A model generated the notes under the pieces. That model worked only from the letters and a program-made list of their open reading frames with translations. It searched no databases and was not told the DNA's origin. The translations under genes and the position numbers were made by a program. This document shows, one piece after another, positions 31,758 through 40,111 of a stretch of DNA of 64,000 bases. Position 1 is the stretch's first letter. Each line of letters opens with the position of its first letter. Source of the stretch: Mycobacterium gordonae (GTDB lineage: Bacteria > Actinomycetota > Actinomycetes > Mycobacteriales > Mycobacteriaceae); assembly GCF_017086405.1 (NCBI RefSeq), contig NZ_CP070973.1, positions 930,001 to 994,000 of the forward strand. Reading direction: 5' to 3'.

Positions 31758-32261
31758 TCAGCCGTTGGTGCGCCACCATTGGTAGAGCGCCTGGACGTCG
31801 GTGCTGGATCCACGGATGTAGCTCAGCACATTCTTGGCGTCGGTGGTCCAGATGATCTCCGCGGCACCTTGGTAAGTGCCGCAGGCGACCTGTCCGGCCG
31901 TGGCGCCGGCACTGCCCGTGTGCCACGTGGTCGGCGACTGTCCGCTGTCTCCACACGCGGTCAGGCTCTCGTCCTTGATGCTGGCGGTGAATCCGCCGTT
32001 GAGGTCACCGGAGTTGTTGTACAGCAGGTAGGTCGCTTTGACCGGGCCTGCGGCATCGGCGTTCTGTCCGCAGTTGATCGCGGCCGCCACACCCGACGGA
32101 GGCTCCTTGGGCGTGCAGTTGCTCAACGAGTAGCCCTTCGACAGCGAGGCGGCGAGCGTGTCGTTGGGGTCGGCATTCGCGGTGGCGATGCCTGCCCAGG
32201 CAAAGCAGCCCATGAGTGCTGCCGCCGTCGCGGCTCGCAGCACCGTGGTGAGGTGAGACAA
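31758..32261 (-). CDS. secreted protein, tandem paralogue B
   Basis: A 167-residue paralogue of the neighbouring gene. I chose TTG 32261, with AAGGAG 8 nt upstream, because it places the signal peptide (VLRAATAAALMGCFAWAG to ATANA) at the N-terminus; the open frame to 32369 is rejected. The mature part shares SKGYSLSNC, CGQNADAAGPVKA, QSPTTWHTGS, GQVACGTYQG, WTTDAKNVLSYI and the terminal LYQWWRTNG. Four cysteines are conserved with paralogue A. Confidence 0.68.
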   Translation of the reverse strand: MSHLTTVLRAATAAALMGCFAWAGIATANADPNDTLAASLSKGYSLSNCTPKEPPSGVAAAINCGQNADAAGPVKATYLLYNNSGDLNGGFTASIKDESLTACGDSGQSPTTWHTGSAGATAGQVACGTYQGAAEIIWTTDAKNVLSYIRGSSTDVQALYQWWRTNG

Positions 32262-32670
32262 CTCCTGGCTCCTTAATTTCTCGGCGGACCGACATATGCG
32301 GCTGCGTCGATATCGGTGAGTGTATTTCTCAGACTGCCCGCAGAACAGGGCCTTCATGGCAATTGGCATCGTAGAGCCACACCGATGCCGCCTGACACAT
32401 TCCGCTGGAAATTGTCTGTCAGGGCATTGATCCCACGTAGTCGGGGTGCGTCGCCGCTGCCGAACGGTTGCCAGTGACGCAGCGGAAAGCTATGTGTTGC
32501 AACGGATCTGGTCTGCGCACCGGGGGGGCTTGCAATGGTGCGGGTGGGGCCGCCTGGGCGGCGGAGAAGGTGCCGAAAAGCCAATTTCAGATAGGTGATG
32601 CCGTCACGACTGCTCTCCGGTATGGTAAGCCTCGCTTCACGCCAGCTAACTCTTTCGATCTGGAGATTCC
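32262..32670. other. intergenic stretch between divergent genes
   Basis: A 409-nt stretch between the secreted-protein pair (minus) and the CD225 gene (plus). It must hold both promoters; TATGGT at 32621-32626 is a possible -10 for the plus gene. A run of seven G lies near 32522. I see no ORF, repeat or RNA I can support. Confidence 0.4.
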
Positions 32671-33012
32671 ATGACACAACCACCCCCTCCCGGTTACCCG
32701 CCGCAGCAGCCGCCGGCCGGTCAGCAGCCCGACAATTACCTGGTCTGGTCGATCCTGGCGACGCTGTTCTGCTGTCTTCCTCTTGGGATCGTGGCGATCG
32801 TCAAGTCCACGCAGGTCAGTGGTTTGTGGGCGCAGGGCCAGTACGCCGAGGCACAGGCCGCGGCCGACAGCGCCAAGAAGTTCGTGAAGTACTCGGTGAT
32901 CGCCGGCGTCGTCGGAGCCGTCATCTACGGCGTCATCATCGCGCTGGGTGCGATGAACACCGACACCAGCTCGGCGGCCATGATGATGGTCGACGCACTG
33001 AGCCTGGGCTGA
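32671..33012 (+). CDS. CD225/dispanin-family membrane protein
   Basis: A 113-residue protein: a Pro/Gln-rich N-terminal tail (MTQPPPPGYPPQQPP), then NYLVWSILATLFCCLPLGIV (first membrane or re-entrant segment with the Cys-Cys-x-Pro-x-Gly core), AIVKSTQVSGLWAQGQYAEA, AAADSAKKF and a second hydrophobic helix at about 75-93. This is the CD225/dispanin pattern shared with animal IFITM proteins and common in actinobacteria; bacterial roles are unknown. Ribosome site GGAG five bases before ATG 32671. Followed 5 bp later by a DUF2752 gene, a frequent neighbour. Confidence 0.82.
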   Translation: MTQPPPPGYPPQQPPAGQQPDNYLVWSILATLFCCLPLGIVAIVKSTQVSGLWAQGQYAEAQAAADSAKKFVKYSVIAGVVGAVIYGVIIALGAMNTDTSSAAMMMVDALSLG

Positions 33013-33017
33013 TTTGT

Positions 33018-33455
33018 ATGGTGACCCGGCAAGGGTCGGTGACCACGAAACTGGGTGCGCGATTGGGCGCCCCAGTGCTCGTGGCCACAGCCTCGGCTGT
33101 GGTGTGTGCCGGCATCTGGCTGGGTGACCCGACTACCCCGAACGGCCCGCTGCCGACCTGCCCCACCAAGGCGTTGCTGGGTATCGACTGCCCGGGTTGC
33201 GGCAGCATGCGAATGCTGTACAGCCTGATGCACGGTGATGTGTTGTCGGCCGCGAAATTCAACGCGCTCGGGCTGGTGGCCGTGGGACTTCTGGTCTGGG
33301 CCTACCTGGCCTGGACCTATGGCCGGGTGACCGGCCGACGGATCCGAGGTTGGCAGCACAATCGCTGGGCCGCCTTGGTGACCCTGTCGCTGGTGTCGGT
33401 CTGGTTCGTCGTGCGAAATCTGCCGTTTGCTCCGTTCAGCGCGCTGTACGTCTGA
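33018..33455 (+). CDS. DUF2752 membrane protein
   Basis: A 145-residue protein from ATG 33018; the open frame upstream is shadow of the CD225 gene. It has three hydrophobic helices (about 20-37, 78-98, 113-130) and the family motif CPTKALLGIDCPGCGSMRM, LYSLMHGD, AAKFNALG. DUF2752 proteins often follow CD225 genes in actinobacteria and are presumed to work together at the membrane; no activity known. It lies 5 bp after the CD225 stop. Confidence 0.82.
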   Translation: MVTRQGSVTTKLGARLGAPVLVATASAVVCAGIWLGDPTTPNGPLPTCPTKALLGIDCPGCGSMRMLYSLMHGDVLSAAKFNALGLVAVGLLVWAYLAWTYGRVTGRRIRGWQHNRWAALVTLSLVSVWFVVRNLPFAPFSALYV

Positions 33456-33478
33456 AATTGCCGCTCGCGCACCTGGTC

Positions 33479-33484
33479 TAGTCT
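33479..33484 (+). promoter_or_regulatory. -10 box of a likely leaderless lpqL promoter
   Basis: TAGTCT followed by 7 nt (GGGCGCA) and the ATG at 33492; no ribosome site between. Confidence 0.5.
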
Positions 33485-33491
33485 GGGCGCA

Positions 33492-35003
33492 ATGGTGCAC
33501 AAAACGAAGATGATTCCGGCGGTGCTGGGCCTCAGCGCAATAGTTGCGATCGTCGCAATCCTGGCGGTGGGCTGCGGGCGTGGTTCGAACCAAGCCGGCT
33601 CGAGCGGCAGCACTCCGGCGGCGAGCGAATTCGCCAACACGATCCGCAGCAAAGTCACCGCCGACGCGATGATGAAGCACCTGACCAAGTTGCAGGATAT
33701 CGCCAACGCCAACAACGGCACCCGCGCGGTGGGCACGCCCGGCTACGAGGCCAGTGTCGACTATGTCGTTGAAACGTTGCGCAAGAGCGGTTTTGACGTG
33801 CAGACACCTGAGTTCTCGGCGCGGGTTTTCCACTCCGAGAAAGGCTCGGTGGCGGCCGGTGACCTGACCGGAGATGCGCGTGCGCTGGAATACAGTCTCG
33901 GCACACCGGAGGGCGGGGTGACCGGGCCGTTGCTGTTCGCGCCCACCGGCGAGAATCCCGGATGCGCGCCCGCCGACTACGACAAGCTGCCGGCCCAGGG
34001 CGCGGTGATCGTGGTCGATCGCGGTGGCTGTCAGTTCGCGCAGAAGGAAGACGCGGCCGCCCAGCGCGGTGCGGCGGCCCTGATCGTCGTCGACAACGTC
34101 GACGAGCAATCCATGGGCGGAACGCTTGGAGCAAACACCGAAGTCAAGATTCCGGTGGTCAGTGTCACCAAATCGGTTGGCTTTCAGTTGCGCTCGAAGT
34201 CCGGCCCGGCGACCGTCAAACTGGCCGCCAACACGCAGAGTTTCAAGGCTCGTAATGTCATCGCGCAGACCAAGACCGGATCTCCGACGGACGTGGTGAT
34301 GGCCGGCGCCCACCTGGACAGCGTGCCGGAGGGGCCGGGTATCAACGACAACGGTTCCGGAGTGGCGGCGATCCTGGAAACCGCTGTGCAACTTGGAAAT
34401 TCACCGCATGTGCACAACGCGGTACGGTTCGGTTTCTGGGGTGCCGAGGAACTCGGGCTGATCGGTTCCCGCAACTACGTCGAGTCGCTGGATATCGAGG
34501 GCCTCAAGAACATCGCGCTGTACCTGAACTTCGACATGCTGGCATCGCCCAATCCCGGTTACTTCACCTACGACGGTGACCAGTCGCTGCCGATGGACGC
34601 GCGAGGCCAGCCGGTGGTGCCCGAGGGGTCGGCCGGAATCGAGCGGACCCTGGTTGCCTATTTGAAACAGGCCGGAAAGAAGGCCGAGGACACCTCATTC
34701 GACGGCCGCTCCGATTACGACGGGTTCACGTTGGCGGGCATCCCGTCCGGCGGGCTGTTCTCCGGTGCCGAGGTGAAAATGACTGCCGACCAGGCCAAGC
34801 TATGGGGTGGCAGGGCGGATGAGCCGTTCGACCCGAACTATCACCAGAAGGGCGACAACCTCGAGCACATCGATCGCACGTCACTGGGCATCCAGGGCGG
34901 CGGCGTCGCCTACGCAGTAGCGCTGTACGCCCAGGATCTCGGCGGGCGCAACGGGGTTCCGGTGATGGAGGACCGCACCCGGCACGTGCTCGCCAAGCCA
35001 TGA
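33492..35003 (+). CDS. lpqL: lipoprotein aminopeptidase LpqL (M28 family)
   Basis: A 503-residue lipoprotein with lipobox LAVGC near residue 28, a protease-associated (PA) insert (about 135-245) and an M28 zinc-peptidase domain. All five metal ligands and the catalytic Glu are present: H274 (AHLDS), D286 (INDNGSG), E319 and E320 (WGAEELGL), D348 (NFDML) and H451 (NYHQKGD). It should be an aminopeptidase attached to the outside of the membrane. Counterpart of Rv0418. The stop overlaps the next gene as ATGA; that gene is a degenerate copy of this one. Confidence 0.93.
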   Translation: MVHKTKMIPAVLGLSAIVAIVAILAVGCGRGSNQAGSSGSTPAASEFANTIRSKVTADAMMKHLTKLQDIANANNGTRAVGTPGYEASVDYVVETLRKSGFDVQTPEFSARVFHSEKGSVAAGDLTGDARALEYSLGTPEGGVTGPLLFAPTGENPGCAPADYDKLPAQGAVIVVDRGGCQFAQKEDAAAQRGAAALIVVDNVDEQSMGGTLGANTEVKIPVVSVTKSVGFQLRSKSGPATVKLAANTQSFKARNVIAQTKTGSPTDVVMAGAHLDSVPEGPGINDNGSGVAAILETAVQLGNSPHVHNAVRFGFWGAEELGLIGSRNYVESLDIEGLKNIALYLNFDMLASPNPGYFTYDGDQSLPMDARGQPVVPEGSAGIERTLVAYLKQAGKKAEDTSFDGRSDYDGFTLAGIPSGGLFSGAEVKMTADQAKLWGGRADEPFDPNYHQKGDNLEHIDRTSLGIQGGGVAYAVALYAQDLGGRNGVPVMEDRTRHVLAKP

Positions 35004-36475
35004 CGCGGCCGCTCGCCGTTTGCCTGCTGACGTTGCTGGTTGCCGCGTGCTCAGCGCCGCAGTCGTCGCCCGCAGGTTCGCCGGTCGCGGCGCCCGACCC
35101 CGCTCGGGCGCTGGCTGCGAAGGTGGCGGCGGACAACATGTTCGTTCATCTGCGCGCGCTGCAGGACATCGCCAACGCCAACAAGGGCAACCGGGCGGCC
35201 GGCGGTCCGGGTTACGACGCGAGTGTCGACTACGTGGTCAAAACATTGCGCGCCAAGGGTTTCGAGGTTTCGACGCCGGAGTTCGAGCGAATGCGCAATG
35301 TGTCCGAGGGCAAGCCGTCGGTGACGGTCGGCGGCCGTGGATTCCCGGTCGACCAGGCTTCGCTGCTGGTGCGTACCCCGCCCGGTGGTCTGACCGGCCA
35401 GGTGGTGCGACCGACCCAAGCCGCCGGTTGCGGAGCTGGAGACTATCCGGGCGCGCTGCCCAAGGGTGCGATCGCGCTCGTCGACGACAGTCGGTGCTCG
35501 GTGGTCGACAAGCAGAATGCCGCGGTGGCCCGGGGCGCGGCGGCGGTCATTGTGACCAGTCAGCCCACCGGACAGGGCGCTCCGCCGACCCTGTTCAATC
35601 CCGGCTACTACAACCAGCTGACGGTGCCGGTCGCGGTGGTGGGTGCGGCAGGCGCGACCGCACTGGCCCGGTCCTCCGCATCGGTGCGGCTGGTGCTGGA
35701 CGCCGAGAACGTGAAGATTGTCTCGCGAAATGTGTTGGCGCAGACCAAGACCGGTTCATCCGACGAGGTGGTGATGGTTGGCACGCATCTGGACAGTCCG
35801 GTCAACAGTCCGGGCATCATAAATGCCGGATCCGGCGTGGCGGCAGTGCTGGAAACCGCTCTGCAGTTGGGACCGCTGCCTCCGGTGGCCAATGCGGTGC
35901 GGTTCGCCTTCTGGGGGGCCGCGGAGAACGGTCTCGACGGCTCCATGGATTACGTGTTCGGCCTGGACAACAACGCGCTCAACAACATCGCCCTCTATCT
36001 CAACTTCGACATGCTCGGCTCGCCCAATCCGGGCTTCTTCACCGACGACGGTGACCAGTCTGGCCCGGCCGGGCCGGGAGTGGCGGCGTCGGACATTCCG
36101 GAGGGCTCGGCGGGCATCGAGCGCACCCTGGCCGGCTACCTGAACCTGGCCGGCAAACGCCCGGCGGACATGCCGTTGAACACCAGGACCGACTACCACC
36201 CGTTTCTGGTCGCCGGTATCCCGGTGGGCGGTATGAACACCGGTGCGTCACAGACGAAAACCAACGTCCAGGCTCGGCTCTGGGGTGGACAGCCCGGCGC
36301 GGCGTTCGATCCGAACTATCAGAGCGCGCGTGACACCATCGACGCGATCAACCGCGACGCGCTGGCGGTCATGGGGTCCGGAGTGGCGTTCGCGGTAGGG
36401 ACCTACGCGAATTCGGTGGCGGGCGTCAATGGGGTCCCGCCGCACGACAAACGCCATCGGACCCGGGTTTCCTGA
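35000..36475 (+). CDS. M28-like lipoprotein, catalytically degenerate LpqL paralogue
   Basis: A 491-residue paralogue of LpqL in the same order: lipobox VAAC near 17, PA insert, M28 fold. Alignment to LpqL shows retained H263 (THLDS), E309 and D337 (NFDML), but the bridging Asp is N275 (GIINAGSG), the catalytic Glu is A308 (WGAAENGL) and the last ligand His is Q441 (NYQSARD). Half the metal site and the general base are therefore missing while the fold is intact, so I expect a binding protein with no peptidase activity. Coupled to lpqL by an ATGA overlap. H37Rv has a single gene here. Confidence 0.88.
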   Translation: MTRPLAVCLLTLLVAACSAPQSSPAGSPVAAPDPARALAAKVAADNMFVHLRALQDIANANKGNRAAGGPGYDASVDYVVKTLRAKGFEVSTPEFERMRNVSEGKPSVTVGGRGFPVDQASLLVRTPPGGLTGQVVRPTQAAGCGAGDYPGALPKGAIALVDDSRCSVVDKQNAAVARGAAAVIVTSQPTGQGAPPTLFNPGYYNQLTVPVAVVGAAGATALARSSASVRLVLDAENVKIVSRNVLAQTKTGSSDEVVMVGTHLDSPVNSPGIINAGSGVAAVLETALQLGPLPPVANAVRFAFWGAAENGLDGSMDYVFGLDNNALNNIALYLNFDMLGSPNPGFFTDDGDQSGPAGPGVAASDIPEGSAGIERTLAGYLNLAGKRPADMPLNTRTDYHPFLVAGIPVGGMNTGASQTKTNVQARLWGGQPGAAFDPNYQSARDTIDAINRDALAVMGSGVAFAVGTYANSVAGVNGVPPHDKRHRTRVS

Positions 36476-36544
36476 GTAAAGTGTGCTGCGGGCTCAGGCC
36501 GGATCACCGCAGAGGTGATCGTCTTTTCGCGTAGGAGGTTTGCA

Positions 36545-36994
36545 GTGACCGACCAACCGCCGGGCTATCCGCCGCCGCCGGGCGACTACCCGCCGCCGGT
36601 ACCCGGCGGATACGGCTACCAGCCGGCTGCACCGCCGCCCGGATATGGGTACCCGCCACCGGCTCCGGGTTACGGGTATCCGGCGCCGGCGTCGACCAAC
36701 CCGATGGCTATCGCCTCGTTGGTGGCCTCGCTACTGGGCTGGATCTGCGGCGTCGGTCCGATCCTCGGCGTGGTCTTCGGAATCATCGCGCTGAACCAGA
36801 TCAAGCAGAACGGTCAGGCCGGCCGGGGCCTCGCGCTGGCCGGCATCATCATCGGCGGGATCGGCATCGCCTTCATGGTGATGTACCTGATTTTCGTGAT
36901 GATCGGCGCGGCGGCCGAGATCGGCGGCTCGCACGCGGCTGCCGAGTTGACCATCCTTGGGCAGCAAGCGTTTTCGTACTCCGCGGCCGCCTGA
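36545..36994 (+). CDS. DUF4190 membrane protein with proline-rich tail
   Basis: A 149-residue protein from GTG 36545, with GTAGGAGGT upstream. The first 55 residues are Pro/Gly/Tyr repeats (GYPPPPGDYPPPVPGGYGY), then two membrane helices in the DUF4190 pattern: NPMAIASLVASLLGWICGVG, GVVFGIIALNQIKQNGQAGRG, LALAGIIIGGIGIAF. Such proteins are common in mycobacteria, with unknown function. The N-terminal tail is of the same type as in the CD225 protein above. Confidence 0.8.
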   Translation: MTDQPPGYPPPPGDYPPPVPGGYGYQPAAPPPGYGYPPPAPGYGYPAPASTNPMAIASLVASLLGWICGVGPILGVVFGIIALNQIKQNGQAGRGLALAGIIIGGIGIAFMVMYLIFVMIGAAAEIGGSHAAAELTILGQQAFSYSAAA

Positions 36995-37083
36995 AAGTCC
37001 TGCGGCACTTAGTGCCCAGTATTGGGTTGTGGCCCATTTAGAATGAGGTTCCTTCGGTGCAGGCTGTGGACGGGGTTGATCAA

Positions 37084-38547
37084 ATGAAGTTGCGCTCGCG
37101 CAGGGTGGTCGCGTCGTCACGCGCCCTCACGGCTTGCCTGGCTGCAGTAATCGTCGTGGCGGGTTGTAGCACCACGGTCAACGGACGCGCGGTGTCGATT
37201 CTTAACGATCCGTTCCGGGTCGGTGGGCTGCCGGCCACCAATGGGCCCAGCGGCGTCAAGCCGAATGGACCGGCGCCGACCGGCACCGTCCTCAACACCA
37301 ACAATGGGCCCATCGACAAGCTGTCCCTGCTGTCGGTCAACGACATCGAGGAATTCTGGAAGGCCAACTACACCGCTCCGTTGCAGGGCTCGTTCAAGCC
37401 CGTCGACAAGTTGGTGTCGTATGACTCCACCGATCCGAACAGCCCGATCGTCTGTCAAAACGAGACCTACGACCTGGTCAATGCCTTCTACACCTCCAGG
37501 TGCAACATGATCGCCTGGGACCGTGGCGTATTCATGGCGGTCGCGCAGAAGTACTTCGGCGACATGTCGGTCAACGGTGTGCTGGCACATGAATTCGGGC
37601 ACGCCCTGCAGACCATGGCCAAGCTGGTCACCAGGAAAGACCCCACCATCGTGCGCGAGCAGCAGGCTGACTGCTTCGCCGGGGTGTATCTGTACCACGT
37701 GGCCTCGGGCCAGTCGCCGCGTTTCGACATCAGCACGGCCGACGGCCTCGACCACGTTCTGGCCGGCATCATCACCACCCGCGACCCGGTGATGGACGCC
37801 GACTCCCAGAACGACGACGAGCACGGTTCGGCGCTGGACCGGGTCAGCGCCTTCCAGATGGGTTTTGTCACCGGCACCTCGGCGTGCGCGGCGATCAACA
37901 AGGCCGAAGTCGAGCAGCGGCGCGGTGATCTGCCGACCGCGCTGCGGGTGGACACCGGCGGGGATCCTGAGACCGGCGAAGTGCCGATCAACGAGGACAC
38001 CCTCAAGACGTTGATGGAGTTGATGGGCAAGATCTTCTCGCCGAAGAGCCCGCCCACGCTCGTCCTGAAGACGGGCGGCTGCTCGGACGCCAAGCCCAGC
38101 CCGCCCGCGTCGTACTGCCCGGCCACCAATACGATCAACGTCGATCTGCCGGCGCTGGCCACCATGGGCAAGGTTGCCGGCGAGAAGGAGCACAGCCTGC
38201 CGCAGGGCGACGACACCGCGCTGTCGATCGTCATGTCGCGGTACGCGCTGGCCGTGCAGCACGAGCGGGCGCTGGCGATGCAGAGCCCGTGGACTGCGCT
38301 GCGCACCGCGTGCCTGACCGGTGTCGCGCACCGCAAGATGGCCGAGAACATCGAGCTGCCGTCGGGCAACTCGCTGGTGCTGACGGCGGGTGACCTCGAC
38401 GAAGCCGTTGCCGGGCTACTTACCAACCACATGGTCGCCAGTGACGCCGACGGCATCAGTGTGCCCGCCGGGTTCACCCGGATCGCGGCGTTCCGCGCCG
38501 GAGTGGGTGGTGAGATGGACGGATGCTACTCGCGCTACCCGGGCTGA
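37084..38547 (+). CDS. lpqM: lipoprotein metalloprotease LpqM
   Basis: A 487-residue lipoprotein from ATG 37084; a GTG at 37057 would add nine residues before the basic signal start KLRSRR. Lipobox VVAGC near 27. The zinc motif is H169-E-F-G-H173 in VLAHEFGHALQ, followed by REQQADCFAGVYLY, whose Asp or His region supplies the third ligand in this neutral zinc-metallopeptidase family. A C-terminal domain (about 320-480) follows. Counterpart of Rv0419; it has been linked to conjugal transfer in M. smegmatis, which may or may not apply here. Confidence 0.88.
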   Translation: MKLRSRRVVASSRALTACLAAVIVVAGCSTTVNGRAVSILNDPFRVGGLPATNGPSGVKPNGPAPTGTVLNTNNGPIDKLSLLSVNDIEEFWKANYTAPLQGSFKPVDKLVSYDSTDPNSPIVCQNETYDLVNAFYTSRCNMIAWDRGVFMAVAQKYFGDMSVNGVLAHEFGHALQTMAKLVTRKDPTIVREQQADCFAGVYLYHVASGQSPRFDISTADGLDHVLAGIITTRDPVMDADSQNDDEHGSALDRVSAFQMGFVTGTSACAAINKAEVEQRRGDLPTALRVDTGGDPETGEVPINEDTLKTLMELMGKIFSPKSPPTLVLKTGGCSDAKPSPPASYCPATNTINVDLPALATMGKVAGEKEHSLPQGDDTALSIVMSRYALAVQHERALAMQSPWTALRTACLTGVAHRKMAENIELPSGNSLVLTAGDLDEAVAGLLTNHMVASDADGISVPAGFTRIAAFRAGVGGEMDGCYSRYPG

Positions 38548-38698
38548 CGGGACTCGCGCGGTAGGCGGGTCGGGATCGGCCACGCCCGCCTGATCAGCAG
38601 GACGGCGCCGCACTGTGACGCTGTGCCGTCACCGGCGGGGTGTGTCGACTGGATGTTAATGGCTGATTCGCCAGAGTTATGGCTCTCACTTGATAAGC

Positions 38699-38728
38699 CC
38701 GATGGTCAGTAGCTGTACCAACCATCGG
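38699..38728. promoter_or_regulatory. inverted repeat between lpqM and the TetR gene
   Basis: CCGATGGT (38699-38706) and ACCATCGG (38721-38728) form a perfect 8-bp inverted repeat with a 14-nt spacer. Its place about 100 bp upstream of a TetR-type regulator suggests an operator; it could instead be an lpqM terminator, though it lies 150 bp after that gene. Confidence 0.35.
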
Positions 38729-38812
38729 ACCACCCCTCAAGCCTGCACTATGTTAATGGAGATTCCTCCGTTTCGGTAGCCCGGGCCGGGCCGGTTCAGG
38801 TGTTACTCCGGC

Positions 38813-38818
38813 TACAGT
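38813..38818 (+). promoter_or_regulatory. -10 box of a likely leaderless promoter for the double TetR
   Basis: TACAGT followed by 6 nt (GAGGCG) and the GTG at 38825. Confidence 0.5.
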
Positions 38819-38824
38819 GAGGCG

Positions 38825-40111
38825 GTGTCGAGCACCTACGGCCCAAGCGCCGCGCCCGCGATTCGGCGGCGGCCGAAGGACCGCAAGGCTCAGATAGCCC
38901 GCGTCTCGGCCGAGGCGTTCAGTGCGCAGGGCTACCACGCGGTGAGCATGGAAACCATCGCGGCCAAAGTCGGCGTCTCCGCGCCGGCCCTGTATCGCCA
39001 CTACGCGGGCAAGTACGACCTCTTTCGGGCGGCGGTGCTGACCTTGAGCCGGCAACTGGTCGATGCCACCGACTTCGATTACGACGACGCAGACCCGCGG
39101 CAGACGCAGGAGCGGATCATCGCCGGGCTCATCGACGCAACCCTGGACAACCGGGCCTCCGGTGGGCTGTACCGCTGGCAGGCCCGCTATCTGCGCGCAC
39201 CGGACCAGGCCGCGCTAGCTGATCATCTGAAGCTGATCAACCGCCGAATCCAGGAGCCGCTCAACGAGATTCGGCCGTCACTGCCCGCACAGCAGCGGTG
39301 GCTGTTGTCGGCGGGTGTGCTGAGCGTGATCGGCAGCATCGTCGATGATCCCGGCCTGCTGTCGGCCGACGAGATCCGGGCACTGATCGGCGCGGCGGCG
39401 TCGGGGATGCTCGCCGCGGAACTTCCGCAACCAGAAGATGTCTCTCCGCGTCCGGCGTCCTGGCGGCTCTTCACCGAGGACGCCGGCGTCTACGAGGCGT
39501 TGCTGCACGCATCAATGATGCTGTTCAAAGAGCGCGGGTATTCCGAGACCAGCATGGCGCAGATCGCCAAGGCCGCCGGCGTGCCGGTGTCGGGGATCTA
39601 CCGGTACTTCTCCGGCAAGTGCGAGATCCTGGCGACCGGGTTGCGCCGGGCTGCCGACCGGGTGTCCGGGCAGTTGTCGCCGGTGGTAGGCGCCCTGACC
39701 GAACCCCGGCACGCGCTGACGCTGCTGATCGAGGCCTACGTGGCAACGTCGTTCGCCAACCCCGAACTGGGCGAGGTCTACTACACCGAGCGGGCCAACC
39801 TGACGCCCGCCGACCAGATGCTGCTACGCAATGTGCAACTCTCCACCGTCGACTCGTGGGTTCGGCTGTTGACGGCAGCCCGGTCCGCCCTGCCGCCGGC
39901 GCAGGCGCGGTTGCTGGTGCAGGCCGCGATGGCCCTGGTGGTGGATCTGGGCCGGATGGGCGAGTCGGCCTACCTGCAGGCGTGCGTGCGAAAACTCATG
40001 GAGGTCACCCTCTTCGGAGCCCTCGAGAACGGAGCAGGCGAAGCGCCGCGTCAACCGCCAGCCCAGGCACGTCGAGCGTCTTCGACCCGAGGTCGTGCCG
40101 CGCGCCGGTGA
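38825..40111 (+). CDS. double TetR-family transcriptional regulator
   Basis: A 428-residue protein with two TetR DNA-binding domains in one chain. The first HTH is at about 22-66 (AQIARVSAEAFSAQGYHAVS, then IAAKVGVSAPALYRHYAGK), the second at about 224-270 (LLHASMMLFKERGYSETSMA, then IAKAAGVPVSGIYRYFSGK). Each is followed by a helical ligand-binding region. The arrangement is like a head-to-tail dimer fused into one polypeptide. The last 27 residues (from about GAGEAPRQ) are Arg/Pro-rich and lie antisense to the hydrolase gene, a 107-bp overlap, so the stop may have been moved downstream. No obvious target except possibly itself, via the inverted repeat upstream. Confidence 0.85.
   Translation: MSSTYGPSAAPAIRRRPKDRKAQIARVSAEAFSAQGYHAVSMETIAAKVGVSAPALYRHYAGKYDLFRAAVLTLSRQLVDATDFDYDDADPRQTQERIIAGLIDATLDNRASGGLYRWQARYLRAPDQAALADHLKLINRRIQEPLNEIRPSLPAQQRWLLSAGVLSVIGSIVDDPGLLSADEIRALIGAAASGMLAAELPQPEDVSPRPASWRLFTEDAGVYEALLHASMMLFKERGYSETSMAQIAKAAGVPVSGIYRYFSGKCEILATGLRRAADRVSGQLSPVVGALTEPRHALTLLIEAYVATSFANPELGEVYYTERANLTPADQMLLRNVQLSTVDSWVRLLTAARSALPPAQARLLVQAAMALVVDLGRMGESAYLQACVRKLMEVTLFGALENGAGEAPRQPPAQARRASSTRGRAARR

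Noticed and set aside
37117..38331. A 404-residue minus-strand frame across lpqM
   Set aside because: Antisense of a conserved lipoprotein; Arg/Gly/Val-rich shadow composition.
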